A stretch of 64,000 nt of DNA from Hwangdonia seohaensis (GCF_031932625.1 NZ_JAVSCK010000004.1:124001-188000); one strand, 5' to 3'; shown: positions 52,000 to 60,374, counted from the stretch's first letter. Notes: a model not told the origin generated them from the letters alone. Made by a program: numbers and translations.

Positions 52000-52776
52000 C
52001 TACAAACGCTTACTGCGCCCTCGGCTTAATAGTTTGTATTCTTCATAGCACTCGCTAATGGCATCCAATATTTGCAAATCGTTTGCGGTTTGTATAAAAC
52101 CTTTGGAGTAGTTACATTGACTCACAATTTCATCTAAATCCACACGATCTACTTGCAATAAAACGGTAAGCATTTCCCTGTCAAAACGAGAAGCCAAAAG
52201 GTTTCTAATTTCATCATCCTGTTTCATCTTCTTTAGCTTGCGCAATTCGTTGGGTTTTTTCCCAAACATGCGGTATAAAAAATCGGCAGGATTAAAAATA
52301 GACCCCAATATTTTGGTTACCGCGGTTGGTCTTCCGGCTTCGTAACCTGTACTTGGCAGCCCAGAAATACTGTATCGGTAATTGTTATTAATGGCCGGCA
52401 CCTGCTTTACATCAACCTCTAAATACCCCGTTAATTTTAATTGGCTTACAACCACTTCCTCAAGGGCCAATGCCAATTCTGTAAGCTCTATTTTAGAACT
52501 CCCGAATTTTAACCAGTCATTGGTTACCCTAACTTTTATAGATTTAAAACCTAAATAAGAAAAGTGTAACGTATCATTCGCTTTCGCGGAAATTTTAAAC
52601 TCACCCTTGCTATTTGTACTGGTACCAATAACCTGATTGAGGTTTACAATGTTTACGCTTTCCAATGGTGTGTCGTCCGCAGAATTAATAACTACACCAA
52701 TTACTTTATCGGCATCTTGAGCTGTACAAAACGCTGCGACTAATAAAAAAGTAAAAAGGACTATGTAGTTTTTCAT
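52000..52776 (-). CDS. Secreted protein with carboxypeptidase-regulatory-like domain
   Basis: A 258-residue exported protein with a signal peptide (FTFLLVAAFCTAQ). The first mature domain is an Ig-like CarboxypepD_reg fold: VIGVVINSADDTPLESVNIVNLNQVIGTSTNSKGEFKISAKANDTLHFSYLGFKS, the typical start of SusC-like proteins but without the receptor barrel. The C-terminal half (about residues 130-258) is helical with KKPNELRKLKKMKQ and has no clear family. Likely role in surface assembly or signalling. I chose the ATG at 52776 since it starts directly with the signal. Confidence 0.78.
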   Translation of the reverse strand: MKNYIVLFTFLLVAAFCTAQDADKVIGVVINSADDTPLESVNIVNLNQVIGTSTNSKGEFKISAKANDTLHFSYLGFKSIKVRVTNDWLKFGSSKIELTELALALEEVVVSQLKLTGYLEVDVKQVPAINNNYRYSISGLPSTGYEAGRPTAVTKILGSIFNPADFLYRMFGKKPNELRKLKKMKQDDEIRNLLASRFDREMLTVLLQVDRVDLDEIVSQCNYSKGFIQTANDLQILDAISECYEEYKLLSRGRSKRL

Positions 52777-52986
52777 CTGCATAAATTTTATTGTTTTCAA
52801 ACGGTCAGATGTAATGCGCAATTAAAACTCTTGATTTGCATCAAAGAACTAATAAGGCTCATTTTTACGGTATTAATTGGGCAACACTGATTTAGTTGTA
52901 AAAGTACTAAACAAAACGTTAACCATTAGCTAGTACGTTTCATTTTGACTTAAAATTAACAAAAAAGTTTAACTTAATCGCATTAA

Positions 52987-54816
52987 CTAACGCCTAGAAC
53001 GTCTTGGTCTTGAGGCTGCAAAATCATTGGATTTCGAACCGGAATCTGATCGTCTTGGTTTTGAGTTGCTTTCACTACGGCGTCTCTCACTTCGGTTGCC
53101 TGAATCACTCCTTCTGCCTTCGCGCCTTCCGCCGCCACGTTTGTCGTTACGGTTTCTTCCGCCACCGCGTTTGTCGTTGCGCCTTCCGCCGCCACCGCGG
53201 TTTTCAGAAACTTCAACATTTACAAAACGACCATCATGTTTGTAGTCTGTAAAGAAAGCCAGTACCTTTTCTTTTTGTTCATTCTCGGTATTAAAAAATG
53301 AAAAGCTATCTTTTACTTCAACTTTAAAAACATCATCTCTACCAAGTTCTAAAACTTCTTTTAAGAAATCTTTAAGTTTCATCCAATCATAACCATCTTT
53401 TCCGCCAACATTAATAAAATAACGGGTAGAGTTTTTGCTTCCACCAAAATCGCGTCCACCTTCGCGACCGCTATCTCTATCGAATGAGCCTTCAGCAATA
53501 TTGAGGTTTTTAGATTTATTGTAGTAGTTATAAAAACGCGTAAACTCAACCGTGAAGAATTTTTTAATCAACTCATCTTTATCGGTATCAACAAACAATT
53601 CGTTAATACTGCTTAAATGCTTATCGATTTCGTGGTTGATTTCGGTATTATGGATTTTATTGGCTAGCGACATAAGTTGCACTTCGCAAATCTCTGCGCC
53701 ATCTGGAATTTCCTTTTTCTCAAACTGCTTTTTAATAATACGCTCGATGCCTTTTATTTTACGCACCTCGCTTTTGGAAACAATAACCATGGAAACGCCC
53801 GTTTTTCCAGCACGACCAGTTCTACCAGAACGGTGTGTGTAAATTTCAGGTTCGTCAGGTAATTGGTAATTTATAACGTGCGTAATATCGTCAACATCAA
53901 TACCACGGGCAGCAACATCAGTTGCCACAAGGGTTTGTATTTGTTTGTTTCTAAACGATTTCATCACCAAATCGCGTTGGTTTTGGCTTAAATCGCCATG
54001 CAATGCCCCAGCACTGTAACCATCTTCAATAAGGTTTTCAGCAACTTTTTGAGTGTCGCGTTTTGTACGGCAAAATACCACAGAGAATATATCGGGGTTC
54101 GCATCCGATAAACGTTTTAGCGCTTGGTATCTATCTCTGGCATTTACCAAATAGTATTCGTGCGAAACCTGGTTTGTGCTTTCGTTTTTATTCCCAACAG
54201 TGATTTCCTGCGGGCTGTCCATGAATTTTTTAGCAATCGTTGCCACTTCTTTGGGCATTGTTGCCGAAAACAACCATGTACTTTTATCTACTGGTGTGTG
54301 CGATAAAATATCGGTAATATCTTCATAAAAGCCCATGTTCAGCATCTCATCGGCTTCATCTAAAACCGCATATTGAATTTTACTAATATCAACCAAACGT
54401 CTTTTAATCATATCCTTCATACGCCCGGGCGTAGCCACAATAATTTGCGCGCCACGTTTTACCTCGCGTGCTTGGTCGGTAATGCTCGATCCGCCATAAA
54501 TGGCCACCACATTTAGTCCTTTGCAATACTTACCGTATTGCTTCATTTCGTTGGTAATTTGCAAACAAAGTTCGCGCGTTGGGCTTAAAATTAAACCTTG
54601 GGTCGTTCGGCTATCAATATCAATTTTTTCCAACATCGGGAAACCAAACGCTGCCGTTTTACCGGTTCCTGTTTGGGCCAATGCCACTAAATCGGTTTCC
54701 GATTCTAATAAAATAGGGATTGCTTTTTCTTGTACTTCACTGGGTTTTGTAAACCCTAAATCTGTAATAGCTTGTAATAGGTCGTCATTAAGACCTAAAT
54801 CTTGGAATGTGCTCAT
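52987..54816 (-). CDS. DEAD-box RNA helicase with C-terminal RNA-binding domain and RGG-like tail
   Basis: A 609-residue RNA helicase (DeaD/CsdA-like). Motifs in order: Q-motif (FTKPSEVQEKAIP), I AQTGTGKT (47-54), Ia, II DEAD (VLDEADEML), III SAT, then VATDVAARGIDV and HRSGRTGRAGK. A DbpA-like RNA-binding domain follows (about 465-545; NVGGKDGYDWMKLKDFL). The tail (about 550-609) is rich in Gly, Arg and Asp (GGGGRRNDKRGGG), similar to cold-shock helicases in this phylum. It helps ribosome assembly and mRNA decay. Its long leader hints at cold or translation-dependent control. Confidence 0.94.
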   Translation of the reverse strand: MSTFQDLGLNDDLLQAITDLGFTKPSEVQEKAIPILLESETDLVALAQTGTGKTAAFGFPMLEKIDIDSRTTQGLILSPTRELCLQITNEMKQYGKYCKGLNVVAIYGGSSITDQAREVKRGAQIIVATPGRMKDMIKRRLVDISKIQYAVLDEADEMLNMGFYEDITDILSHTPVDKSTWLFSATMPKEVATIAKKFMDSPQEITVGNKNESTNQVSHEYYLVNARDRYQALKRLSDANPDIFSVVFCRTKRDTQKVAENLIEDGYSAGALHGDLSQNQRDLVMKSFRNKQIQTLVATDVAARGIDVDDITHVINYQLPDEPEIYTHRSGRTGRAGKTGVSMVIVSKSEVRKIKGIERIIKKQFEKKEIPDGAEICEVQLMSLANKIHNTEINHEIDKHLSSINELFVDTDKDELIKKFFTVEFTRFYNYYNKSKNLNIAEGSFDRDSGREGGRDFGGSKNSTRYFINVGGKDGYDWMKLKDFLKEVLELGRDDVFKVEVKDSFSFFNTENEQKEKVLAFFTDYKHDGRFVNVEVSENRGGGGRRNDKRGGGRNRNDKRGGGRREGRRSDSGNRSERRRSESNSKPRRSDSGSKSNDFAASRPRRSRR

Positions 54817-54954
54817 TCTTGTTTATGTATGCGATTATGTTATGTAGTGTTACATAAAGAAGCGTATCGACATACTTAACCTTAAACCTCTAGTAACACA
54901 TCCTCACTCTGAGGAGTTTAAACCCATTTTTCTGAGTTTGAAGCGGCAAAGGTA
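54817..54954 (-). promoter_or_regulatory. Promoter and long 5' leader of the DEAD-box helicase gene
   Basis: On the minus strand TACCTTTG (54954-54947) matches TAnnTTTG. The predicted leader is about 125 nt, unusually long for this window, and contains a small palindrome (TCCTCACTCTGAGGA, 54901-54915; 6-bp stem). Cold-shock helicase and csp leaders in other bacteria are of this type, so the leader may act as a thermosensor or attenuator. No gene in it. Confidence 0.5.
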
Positions 54955-55073
54955 CATTATTATTTTTGATTGACGATTTTTTTATTTAGCGAATTATAAT
55001 TGGCTTTTGGAATTATAATGAACGAGCTGCAATTTGGAATTTAGTCTTTTGGAATTTGAAATTTATTGTATTT

Positions 55074-55160
55074 GGGCGTTTTAACACGCTTTCACTACTC
55101 AATCTTTTTGCCGAAAAAGCAAAAAGGATTTCAAACATGCCGTTCAATCGTTAACGCGCT
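55074..55160 (-). ncRNA. GC-rich structured element, copy B (candidate RNA or small mobile repeat)
   Basis: On the minus strand this 87-nt element has the same order of blocks as copy A at 39.5 kb: GATTG (55149-55145), GAAATCC (55132-55126), a perfect 8-bp hairpin CTTTTTGC/GCAAAAAG (55104-55111 with 55119-55126), then GTAGTGAAAGCG (55098-55087). The ends (GCG at 55076 and GTTAAC at 55150) form a closing stem. It is 40-50 nt upstream of the hairpin element at 55210. The neighbouring bases 54990-55073 are low-complexity with several TTGGAATTT words. Confidence 0.5.
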
Positions 55161-55209
55161 TATCTGCTAACTTATGTTGTAATTTGATGCTTTTTCGTTT
55201 TTGGAAAGG

Positions 55210-55347
55210 TTCGTTTAACGTTTCGTGTATGGGCAGTGGCGTGGTTCGTCACGGACAATTGCAAACAAGTACTTAACATTGGAAATTCCGCAGGAATTTC
55301 CAAGTAGGCAAGGACAAGCCATTGCTTGTACACATTGTTACAGCACG
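55210..55347 (+). repeat. Imperfect-palindrome element 1, left boundary of the cassette-like unit
   Basis: Outer word TTCGTTTAACG at 55210-55220; inner word ACAGCACG at 55340-55347. The arms 55216-55240 (TAACGTTTCGTGTATGGG...) and 55318-55340 are complementary with gaps. In the middle stands a perfect hairpin, TTGGAAATTCC-GCA-GGAATTTCCAA (55279-55303). Both end words recur, in inverted order, at 56037-56096, so the lipoprotein gene between is framed. Confidence 0.6.
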
Positions 55348-55355
55348 TATTTTCT

Positions 55356-56034
55356 TCAAGATACTGCTGTGATTTTTATCTTATCAATTACCCATTTACC
55401 CTTTACTTTTCGAATAAAAACCAATCCACTAAATCCGCAAAGTCGTCCACATCCAAATCCGCTTATCATAACTCCGTAATTTTTTGTATGATCAAATTGA
55501 ATACGTGAAAATCCAGTTATTCCAGAAAGATAAAAATTATAATCGCCTTTCCAAACTTTGCTTGTAGGTGGTAATTGCGATCGGTATTTGAGTTTGAATT
55601 TATCATCATGTTTTAAATCCGCTAAATTTATTTTATATGGTTTTTCAATATTTGTGGTATCCAATTTAATTTTGAAATACTTATAAAAGTTAATCAATTC
55701 CTTTTTCGCTCTTTCATTTATCTGGTAAGTACTGTCTACAATCGCAACTACTAATTTAGTAGTATCTTTTTGTAATTCATATTTTCGCCTTTCGAGATCG
55801 GCTAAAATTTTGGTTTCGTCCCATTTAATTTCGGTCGAATCAGTCCGTTCAAAACTCGGTGGTGGCGGTGGTGGTATCTGTGTCAATCTTGTATCGTAAA
55901 AAAACAGAATCAAGCAAAGCTGGAAAAATTTCGTTCGCAACAGCCTTTTCAAACTCCAAACTTGTTTGTTTTTTTTTACAGCTAATGAATAGCAAAAACA
56001 TTGAAATTATGACTAAGATTTGTTTTGTGGTCAT
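55356..56034 (-). pseudogene. Frameshifted lipoprotein gene between two hairpin elements
   Basis: Two overlapping frames form one gene. The first (ATG at 56034) has a lipoprotein signal (MTTKQILVIISMFLLFISC) and runs KKKQTSLEFEKAV...ALLDSVF, then goes wrong; the second carries YDTRLTQIPPPPPPSFERTDSTEI and continues to TAA near 55356. The switch falls in a run of seven T (plus-strand A run 55898-55904). With six T the frame joins as DSVFYDTRLTQIPPPPPP, giving about 226 residues. The mature protein has a proline hinge, a helical part and a C-terminal barrel-like region (GVMISGFGCGRLCGFSGLVFIRKVKGKWVIDKIKITAV). A real pseudogene, phase-variable gene or sequencing error are all possible. Confidence 0.75.
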
Positions 56035-56036
56035 AT

Positions 56037-56096
56037 GTGCTGTAATGGCGCGCGGATATGCGTCGTTTTAATGACTTATATCCAACGCTAAACGAA
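56037..56096 (-). repeat. Imperfect-palindrome element 2, right boundary of the cassette-like unit
   Basis: Plus-strand words GTGCTGT (56037-56043) and CGCTAAACGAA (56086-56096) are the inverted counterparts of ACAGCACG and TTCGTTTAACG in element 1 (10 of 11 for the outer word). An internal hairpin GGATAT/ATATCC (56054-56059 with 56078-56083) is present. The element begins 3 nt beyond the lipoprotein ATG. Confidence 0.6.
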
Positions 56097-56307
56097 TTTC
56101 GGTATTTTTTCTGACAAAGTCAAATTTTAACCAAAACAAAAAGCATATTGCTTTTGAACCTTAGCGCCTTTGCGCGACAAAATTTATTTGCTCAAATTCC
56201 CAATCCGTAACAAAAGGTATTTTGATTTTTTACACATGTGATTATTACCAAGGTGTTTCAGCGTATTTTTGTATAAGATTTAAATGAAAAATTTGATTTT
56301 TTAAAAC

Positions 56308-56532
56308 CTAAAAATTTAAAATTTTTACCGCTGCCAAATAAAGTATTATTAAAGTGGTGAATAAGCCACTTATCATAATTATAAAGTGCCAATAATAAGT
56401 TCTGGCTACCCATGTTTTCCGCATCTTTTTACTATTTTCTTTTTTGTAAAAACCATCAAAAAACTGCCGAACAAGAAAAGTGACTATTAAAAAAATCGAT
56501 ATCGCTATTAATATTCCCCAAAATTTTTCCAT
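56308..56532 (-). CDS. Small two-helix membrane protein
   Basis: A 74-residue protein with two transmembrane helices (about residues 3-21 and 48-70) and a basic loop between (FYKKENSKKMRKTWVARTYYWH). I do not recognise a family. It lies in the A/T-rich accessory stretch after the frameshifted lipoprotein gene. The bases 56101-56300 before it hold no gene. Real coding is likely but not certain: the charge pattern is good but there is no conserved neighbour. Confidence 0.5.
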   Translation of the reverse strand: MEKFWGILIAISIFLIVTFLVRQFFDGFYKKENSKKMRKTWVARTYYWHFIIMISGLFTTLIILYLAAVKILNF

Positions 56533-56692
56533 TAGTCAGATTTTTAATTTATTCATTTGTTGCCAGCGCAGAGATACAATGCCATTTTAAAGAAGAAGCA
56601 AGTTAAGTAAAGTTGAGCTTTATCGGCTGTTTAACGAAGTTAGCATTTTTTCTTATGAAATCAAAATAGATGCAAGCCACAAAGGGTTTGCC

Positions 56693-57640
56693 TTAATAAT
56701 CTGTTTTATGTTTTTTAATTTCTTCTTCGGGTAATCCTAAAAATTCAGCAGCATTGTTGTAAAATATATCGGCCTTTTGTTCCAAGGTTAAAAAATCGGC
56801 AGAATTTATAGCCTCTACACAATCGGTAATAGTTTCTGGCCAAATCATTTGATCTGTTCCAAACATTATTTTTTTGCCCTGCCCTGCATCAATCAAGCCT
56901 TTTAAAAAATCATGAAATTCTTTGCGAGGCAATGCCCAGGCTATAACACCTACCTCTACATAAACCTGCGGATGAGCATACATTAAAGCCTTCATGTCTT
57001 CTAAATAGGGCCAGCCGGCATGCATGATAAAGAACTTCATTTTTGGATGTGCCAACAAAATGTCTTCAAATTGAAGCGGTTTGCCTTGGTGCGCTCTGGT
57101 TTTTGGATATGCAAAATACGCGCCACCTGGAGGCCCACCGGGATACATGTGATAACCCATCGGAATATTTAATTCTTCAGCTAAATCGTAATACGGTTCT
57201 AAACTTTCGTCAGTTGGAAGGAGGCCATCATAACTCGGTGCAATTTCGGCTAGTATATCCAGATTTCCTTCGGCATGTCTTTTTCTTAGTTCTTCAATGG
57301 AGTTTTTATGATTATTCCCAATTAATACTAACTCTGGTGCATAACTTTTCCATAATTCACCTTGAGACACCATGGCTTTAACAACATGATGTTTTTTGTA
57401 TTGTTGAAAAGTTTCTTCCCTTTGTTTTTCAATAGAGGAAGACGCTATGTGTTTTTTACCGGTTAGCGGGTTTTCGTAATCTACGCCACCAAAAAACATT
57501 TTCTCAAAGGCATGCGCGTGCATATCGATTTTTGGTCCATGGTATGCCGTATTCGCATTGCCTATTTCATTTGTTTGGGATTCTGTGTATGTGCAAGCCA
57601 GTATGAATATGGCACCCAAGTATAATTTTAATGAATTCAT
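56693..57640 (-). CDS. Secreted amidohydrolase-like TIM-barrel protein
   Basis: A 315-residue exported protein (signal with CTYTESQ; Cys16 may be lipidated). The metal-dependent hydrolase fold of the amidohydrolase-2 type begins at KIDMHAHAF (first metal His pair, HxH at about residues 41-43). Further ligands are likely in GYHMYPG, FFIMHAGWPYLEDM and FGTDQMIWPETI (Asp about residue 260). The family includes decarboxylases and lactonases; substrate unknown. Stand-alone gene. Confidence 0.8.
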   Translation of the reverse strand: MNSLKLYLGAIFILACTYTESQTNEIGNANTAYHGPKIDMHAHAFEKMFFGGVDYENPLTGKKHIASSSIEKQREETFQQYKKHHVVKAMVSQGELWKSYAPELVLIGNNHKNSIEELRKRHAEGNLDILAEIAPSYDGLLPTDESLEPYYDLAEELNIPMGYHMYPGGPPGGAYFAYPKTRAHQGKPLQFEDILLAHPKMKFFIMHAGWPYLEDMKALMYAHPQVYVEVGVIAWALPRKEFHDFLKGLIDAGQGKKIMFGTDQMIWPETITDCVEAINSADFLTLEQKADIFYNNAAEFLGLPEEEIKKHKTDY

Positions 57641-57736
57641 GATTTTATAGTGTTATTTTAAACATAACTAAATCATAAATAAGCTAAATATCGGGGACAA
57701 GAGATTGGTTTCCAGTAAATTTACAAAATAATAGGG

Positions 57737-58969
57737 TTACTTTTTTAAGTTGGTAATTCTTTGTAATAAAGTAGGATGCGAATAATGCATAAACACATAC
57801 GCTTTATGCGGTGTTAAATTGCTCAAATTATTTTTTGAAAGTTTTTTAAGCGATGTGATTAATGGTTCGGCTTTATAGGTGTTTTTGGCATAATCATCGG
57901 CTTGGTATTCAAATTTTCTTGAAAACATATTCATAATCAATCCCGTTATTTCAGAAATAGGCGAGTAGAGTAACCCAAAAGCAATCAACCCGATATGGAA
58001 ACTCGGTATCTCCACACCCAAAGCTTGTGATAGCAAAGGGTTCGAAATGAACAACGATAAAATATAAAGCGTTAATCCCGTTAATAGAATAGAGGCAAAC
58101 AAATTGAAAATGATGTGCTTCTTTTTGTAATGCCCAACTTCGTGCGCTAAAACGGCAACGATTTCTTCGTCATCTAAATCGTTAATCAGCGTGTCGTAAA
58201 GTGTAACACGTTTTTCGCTACCAAACCCCGAAAAATAGGCGTTGGCTTTGGTGCTTCGTTTGGAGCCATCAATTACAAAAATTTTATCCAATTTAAAACC
58301 GACGGTTTTTGCATACGCCGAAATTTTGTCGCGCAAACTGCCTGCTTCCAAAGGCGTTTGTTTATTGAAAAGCGGCACGATTAATTTGGAGTAAAACATA
58401 TTCATAAACAAGGTAAAAACAGCGACTAAAGCCCAAGCATACAGCCAAAAGTGTTTTCCGGTAATATTGTAAAACCAAATAATCAGTGCTAAAATACCGC
58501 CGCCAATAATGGCCATCATCAACCAACCTTTTATTTTATCTAAAAAGAACGTTTTAACGCTGGTTTTATTAAACCCAAATTTTTCTTCAATTACAAAGGT
58601 GCTGTAATATGAAAAAGGTGTCGTGATAATATCGCTGCCAATCATAATAATTCCGAAGAAAATAAGAGCGATAATAATGGGGTTTTCGCTGTATGTTCGG
58701 GCGATGTTATCAACAAATTCAAACCCATCAAAAAGCAAAAAGCCCAAGGTTAAAAGGATTGAAAAGGTTGAGGTAACCAGTCCGAATTTGTAATTAGTGG
58801 CTTTATAATTTTGCGATTTTTTGTATTCGGCTTCATCATAAACATCTTGCAATTCTGTTGGAAGGGCATCGTTAAAATGTTTGGCGTTTAAAGCATCGAG
58901 AATTTTATCAACCAAAAAATTGATGATGATAATGGCAATGATGATGTAAAATAGTGTTGTTGATGTCAT
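57737..58969 (-). CDS. M48-family membrane metallopeptidase (Ste24/HtpX-like)
   Basis: A 410-residue integral membrane zinc protease. About six hydrophobic segments lie before and around the catalytic helix; the zinc motif HEVGH is at residues 276-280, with the downstream Glu in SRKFEYQADDYA (about 355). The long N-terminal membrane part (residues 1-200) is typical of the Ste24/CAAX protease I branch rather than HtpX. Bacteria lack CAAX proteins, so it likely handles misfolded membrane proteins. It ends 32 nt before the next repeat/GIY-YIG cluster. Confidence 0.9.
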   Translation of the reverse strand: MTSTTLFYIIIAIIIINFLVDKILDALNAKHFNDALPTELQDVYDEAEYKKSQNYKATNYKFGLVTSTFSILLTLGFLLFDGFEFVDNIARTYSENPIIIALIFFGIIMIGSDIITTPFSYYSTFVIEEKFGFNKTSVKTFFLDKIKGWLMMAIIGGGILALIIWFYNITGKHFWLYAWALVAVFTLFMNMFYSKLIVPLFNKQTPLEAGSLRDKISAYAKTVGFKLDKIFVIDGSKRSTKANAYFSGFGSEKRVTLYDTLINDLDDEEIVAVLAHEVGHYKKKHIIFNLFASILLTGLTLYILSLFISNPLLSQALGVEIPSFHIGLIAFGLLYSPISEITGLIMNMFSRKFEYQADDYAKNTYKAEPLITSLKKLSKNNLSNLTPHKAYVFMHYSHPTLLQRITNLKK

Positions 58970-59002
58970 ATTTGTGTTTGTGGCGCTAAATTAAAACTAT
59001 TT

Positions 59003-59027
59003 TGTCACACTGAGCGCAGTCGAAGTG
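59003..59027. repeat. Dispersed repeat, left of the GIY-YIG gene
   Basis: TGTCACACTGAGCGCAGTCGAAGTG (25 bp): words TGTCACAC, TGAGCGCAGTCGAA. It ends one base before the GIY-YIG stop codon. The inverse copy is at 59461-59486. Confidence 0.85.
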
Positions 59028-59028
59028 C

Positions 59029-59343
59029 TCATTTACCTATATACTTGTAATGAGTTGCGTTTCTACATTCAGCCAATATTTGAAGCATATTAAAATTACC
59101 ATCAATCAAAGCTTCTTTCTTGGCACGTGTCCATTTTTTGATTTTCTTTTCAAAATACATAGCTTGTAATACATCATTAAAAGTTTCATAAAATTTAACT
59201 TCTAATGGCCTTCTTGAATACGTATAGCAATCTCTATACTTTCCAAATTTATGTTCGTTTATACGTTTTGCTAAATCATTTGTAATTCCTGTATAATAAG
59301 AATTGTCGGAACATTTTAGAATATAAACGTAATAGAAATACAT
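59029..59343 (-). CDS. GIY-YIG endonuclease-fold protein
   Basis: A 104-residue protein of the small GIY-YIG family (UPF0213-like). The core is YYVYILKCSDNSYYTGITNDLAKRINEHKFGKYRDCYTYSRRP with the conserved Tyr pair, Arg and, further on, Glu in MYFEKKIKKWTRAKKEALI. It is a complete stand-alone domain, possibly acting on branched or damaged DNA. The gene is framed by inverted copies of the dispersed repeat (59003-59027 and 59461-59486), an odd setting for a nuclease gene. I chose the ATG at 59343. Confidence 0.88.
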   Translation of the reverse strand: MYFYYVYILKCSDNSYYTGITNDLAKRINEHKFGKYRDCYTYSRRPLEVKFYETFNDVLQAMYFEKKIKKWTRAKKEALIDGNFNMLQILAECRNATHYKYIGK

Positions 59344-59460
59344 GTGAGTTATCGCTTGTTTCAATTGTTTACACGCAGTTTTTGCTAGGATTAGTATTTT
59401 AACTAAAATGCCACACTAAGCGCACAGTGGAATTGCATCGGTGTTTATAGTTTATTTTGG

Positions 59461-59486
59461 TCTTCGACTGGGCTCAGACTGACATC
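59461..59486. repeat. Dispersed repeat, right of the GIY-YIG gene (inverted)
   Basis: TCTTCGACTGGGCTCAGACTGACATC: the reverse complement family of the repeat at 59003. A further degenerate word (GCCACACTAAGCGCACAGTGG) lies at about 59409-59429. No gene in 59344-59568. Confidence 0.75.
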
Positions 59487-59505
59487 AGTAATAATTTAAA
59501 ATCCC

Positions 59506-59537
59506 AAATCCCAAAAAAGGATGCGCTTTTGGGATTT
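59506..59537 (-). terminator. Terminator-like hairpin after the rRNA methyltransferase gene
   Basis: AAATCCCAAAA (59506-59516) pairs perfectly with TTTTGGGATTT (59527-59537), loop 10 nt. The word TTTTGGGATTTG recurs just to the right (about 59551). Confidence 0.65.
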
Positions 59538-59568
59538 GGTTTTTGTTTTTTTTTGGGATTTGATTTTT

Positions 59569-60366
59569 CTATAAAAAATCCCTTTGTCTTTTAGCCTCAA
59601 AAATAAGAATTCCGGCTGCAACCGACACATTCATGGAGTCTATTTCGCCTTGCATTGGAATAATGATATTTTGGGTTGAATTTTCTAGCCATTCCTCACT
59701 TAAGCCTGTGGCTTCCGTTCCCATAACAATGGCTGTGGGTTTTGTAAAATCTTGGGTATGGTAATTAACCGAAGCTTGCAACGCCGCACAGTAAATATTG
59801 ATGTTTTTAGTTTTTAAAAAGGCGATGATTTCTGTGGTGCTGCCCGTTGCAATTTGATTGGTAAACACGCAGCCCACACTAGATCGTATGATGTTTGGAT
59901 TGTATAAATCGGTCTTCGGGTTTGCAATGATTACCGCATCTGCATTGGCAGCGTCGGCGGTTCGTAAAATGGCACCGATATTACCGGGTTTTTCGGGGGC
60001 CTCCGCCACTAAAATCAATGGGTTTTTATTTTCAAAAGTTAAATCGTTTAAACTATTCGTTTTGCTTTTTGCGACAGCCATAACCCCTTCGGTACTATCT
60101 CTGTAAGCTAATTTTTGATAGACTTCTTTTGAAACCTCAATAACATTTGTTTGTGGAGTTGTTAATTCGTTAAGCTGCTCGATAGAATATAATTCAGGAT
60201 AAAACAATACCGTTTCAAATTCATAGCCACCTTTTGAAGCCAGCGAAATTTCACGTTCGCCTTCAATTAAAAAAGTGCCTGTTTTTTTGCGTTCGCGCGA
60301 CTTGTCTTTTAGCTGTGCAAGTTGTTTAATGAATGTATTTTGAATGCTGGTAATTTCTTTATTCAT
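59569..60366 (-). CDS. RNA 2'-O-methyltransferase, TrmH/SpoU family (RlmB-like)
   Basis: A 265-residue SPOUT methyltransferase. The N-terminal substrate-binding part (ITSIQNTFIKQLAQLKDKSRERKKTGTFLIEGEREI) is typical of rRNA enzymes such as RlmB. The knot domain holds AEAPEKPGNIGAILRTADAANADAVII, IVMGTEATGLSEEWLE and IIPMQGEIDSMNVSVAAGIL with the catalytic Asn/Ser. It likely methylates 23S rRNA in the peptidyl-transferase region; the exact base cannot be told. A TACTTTTG -7 element (minus strand, 60382-60375) lies just above the ATG, so the leader is very short. Confidence 0.88.
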   Translation of the reverse strand: MNKEITSIQNTFIKQLAQLKDKSRERKKTGTFLIEGEREISLASKGGYEFETVLFYPELYSIEQLNELTTPQTNVIEVSKEVYQKLAYRDSTEGVMAVAKSKTNSLNDLTFENKNPLILVAEAPEKPGNIGAILRTADAANADAVIIANPKTDLYNPNIIRSSVGCVFTNQIATGSTTEIIAFLKTKNINIYCAALQASVNYHTQDFTKPTAIVMGTEATGLSEEWLENSTQNIIIPMQGEIDSMNVSVAAGILIFEAKRQRDFL

Positions 60367-60374
60367 AATAATAA

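Noticed and set aside
53004..53252. Plus-strand open frames opposite the tail of the DEAD-box helicase gene
   Set aside because: They are reading-frame shadows of the Gly/Arg-rich repeats of the real gene.
54990..55073. Low-complexity TTGGAATTT-rich stretch as a possible gene
   Set aside because: No open frame of use; the words repeat as near-palindromes and also occur at about 32510-32600, so it looks like repeat-derived spacer.
55849..56034. Reading the two overlapping frames at 55.4-56.0 kb as two separate genes
   Set aside because: The first has only the lipoprotein signal and the second only the remainder; removing one base from the T run joins them perfectly.
55210..56096. Interpretation as an integron cassette with attC sites
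   Set aside because: The two elements are in inverted, not direct, orientation, only one end resembles the RYYYAAC core, and no integrase is present.
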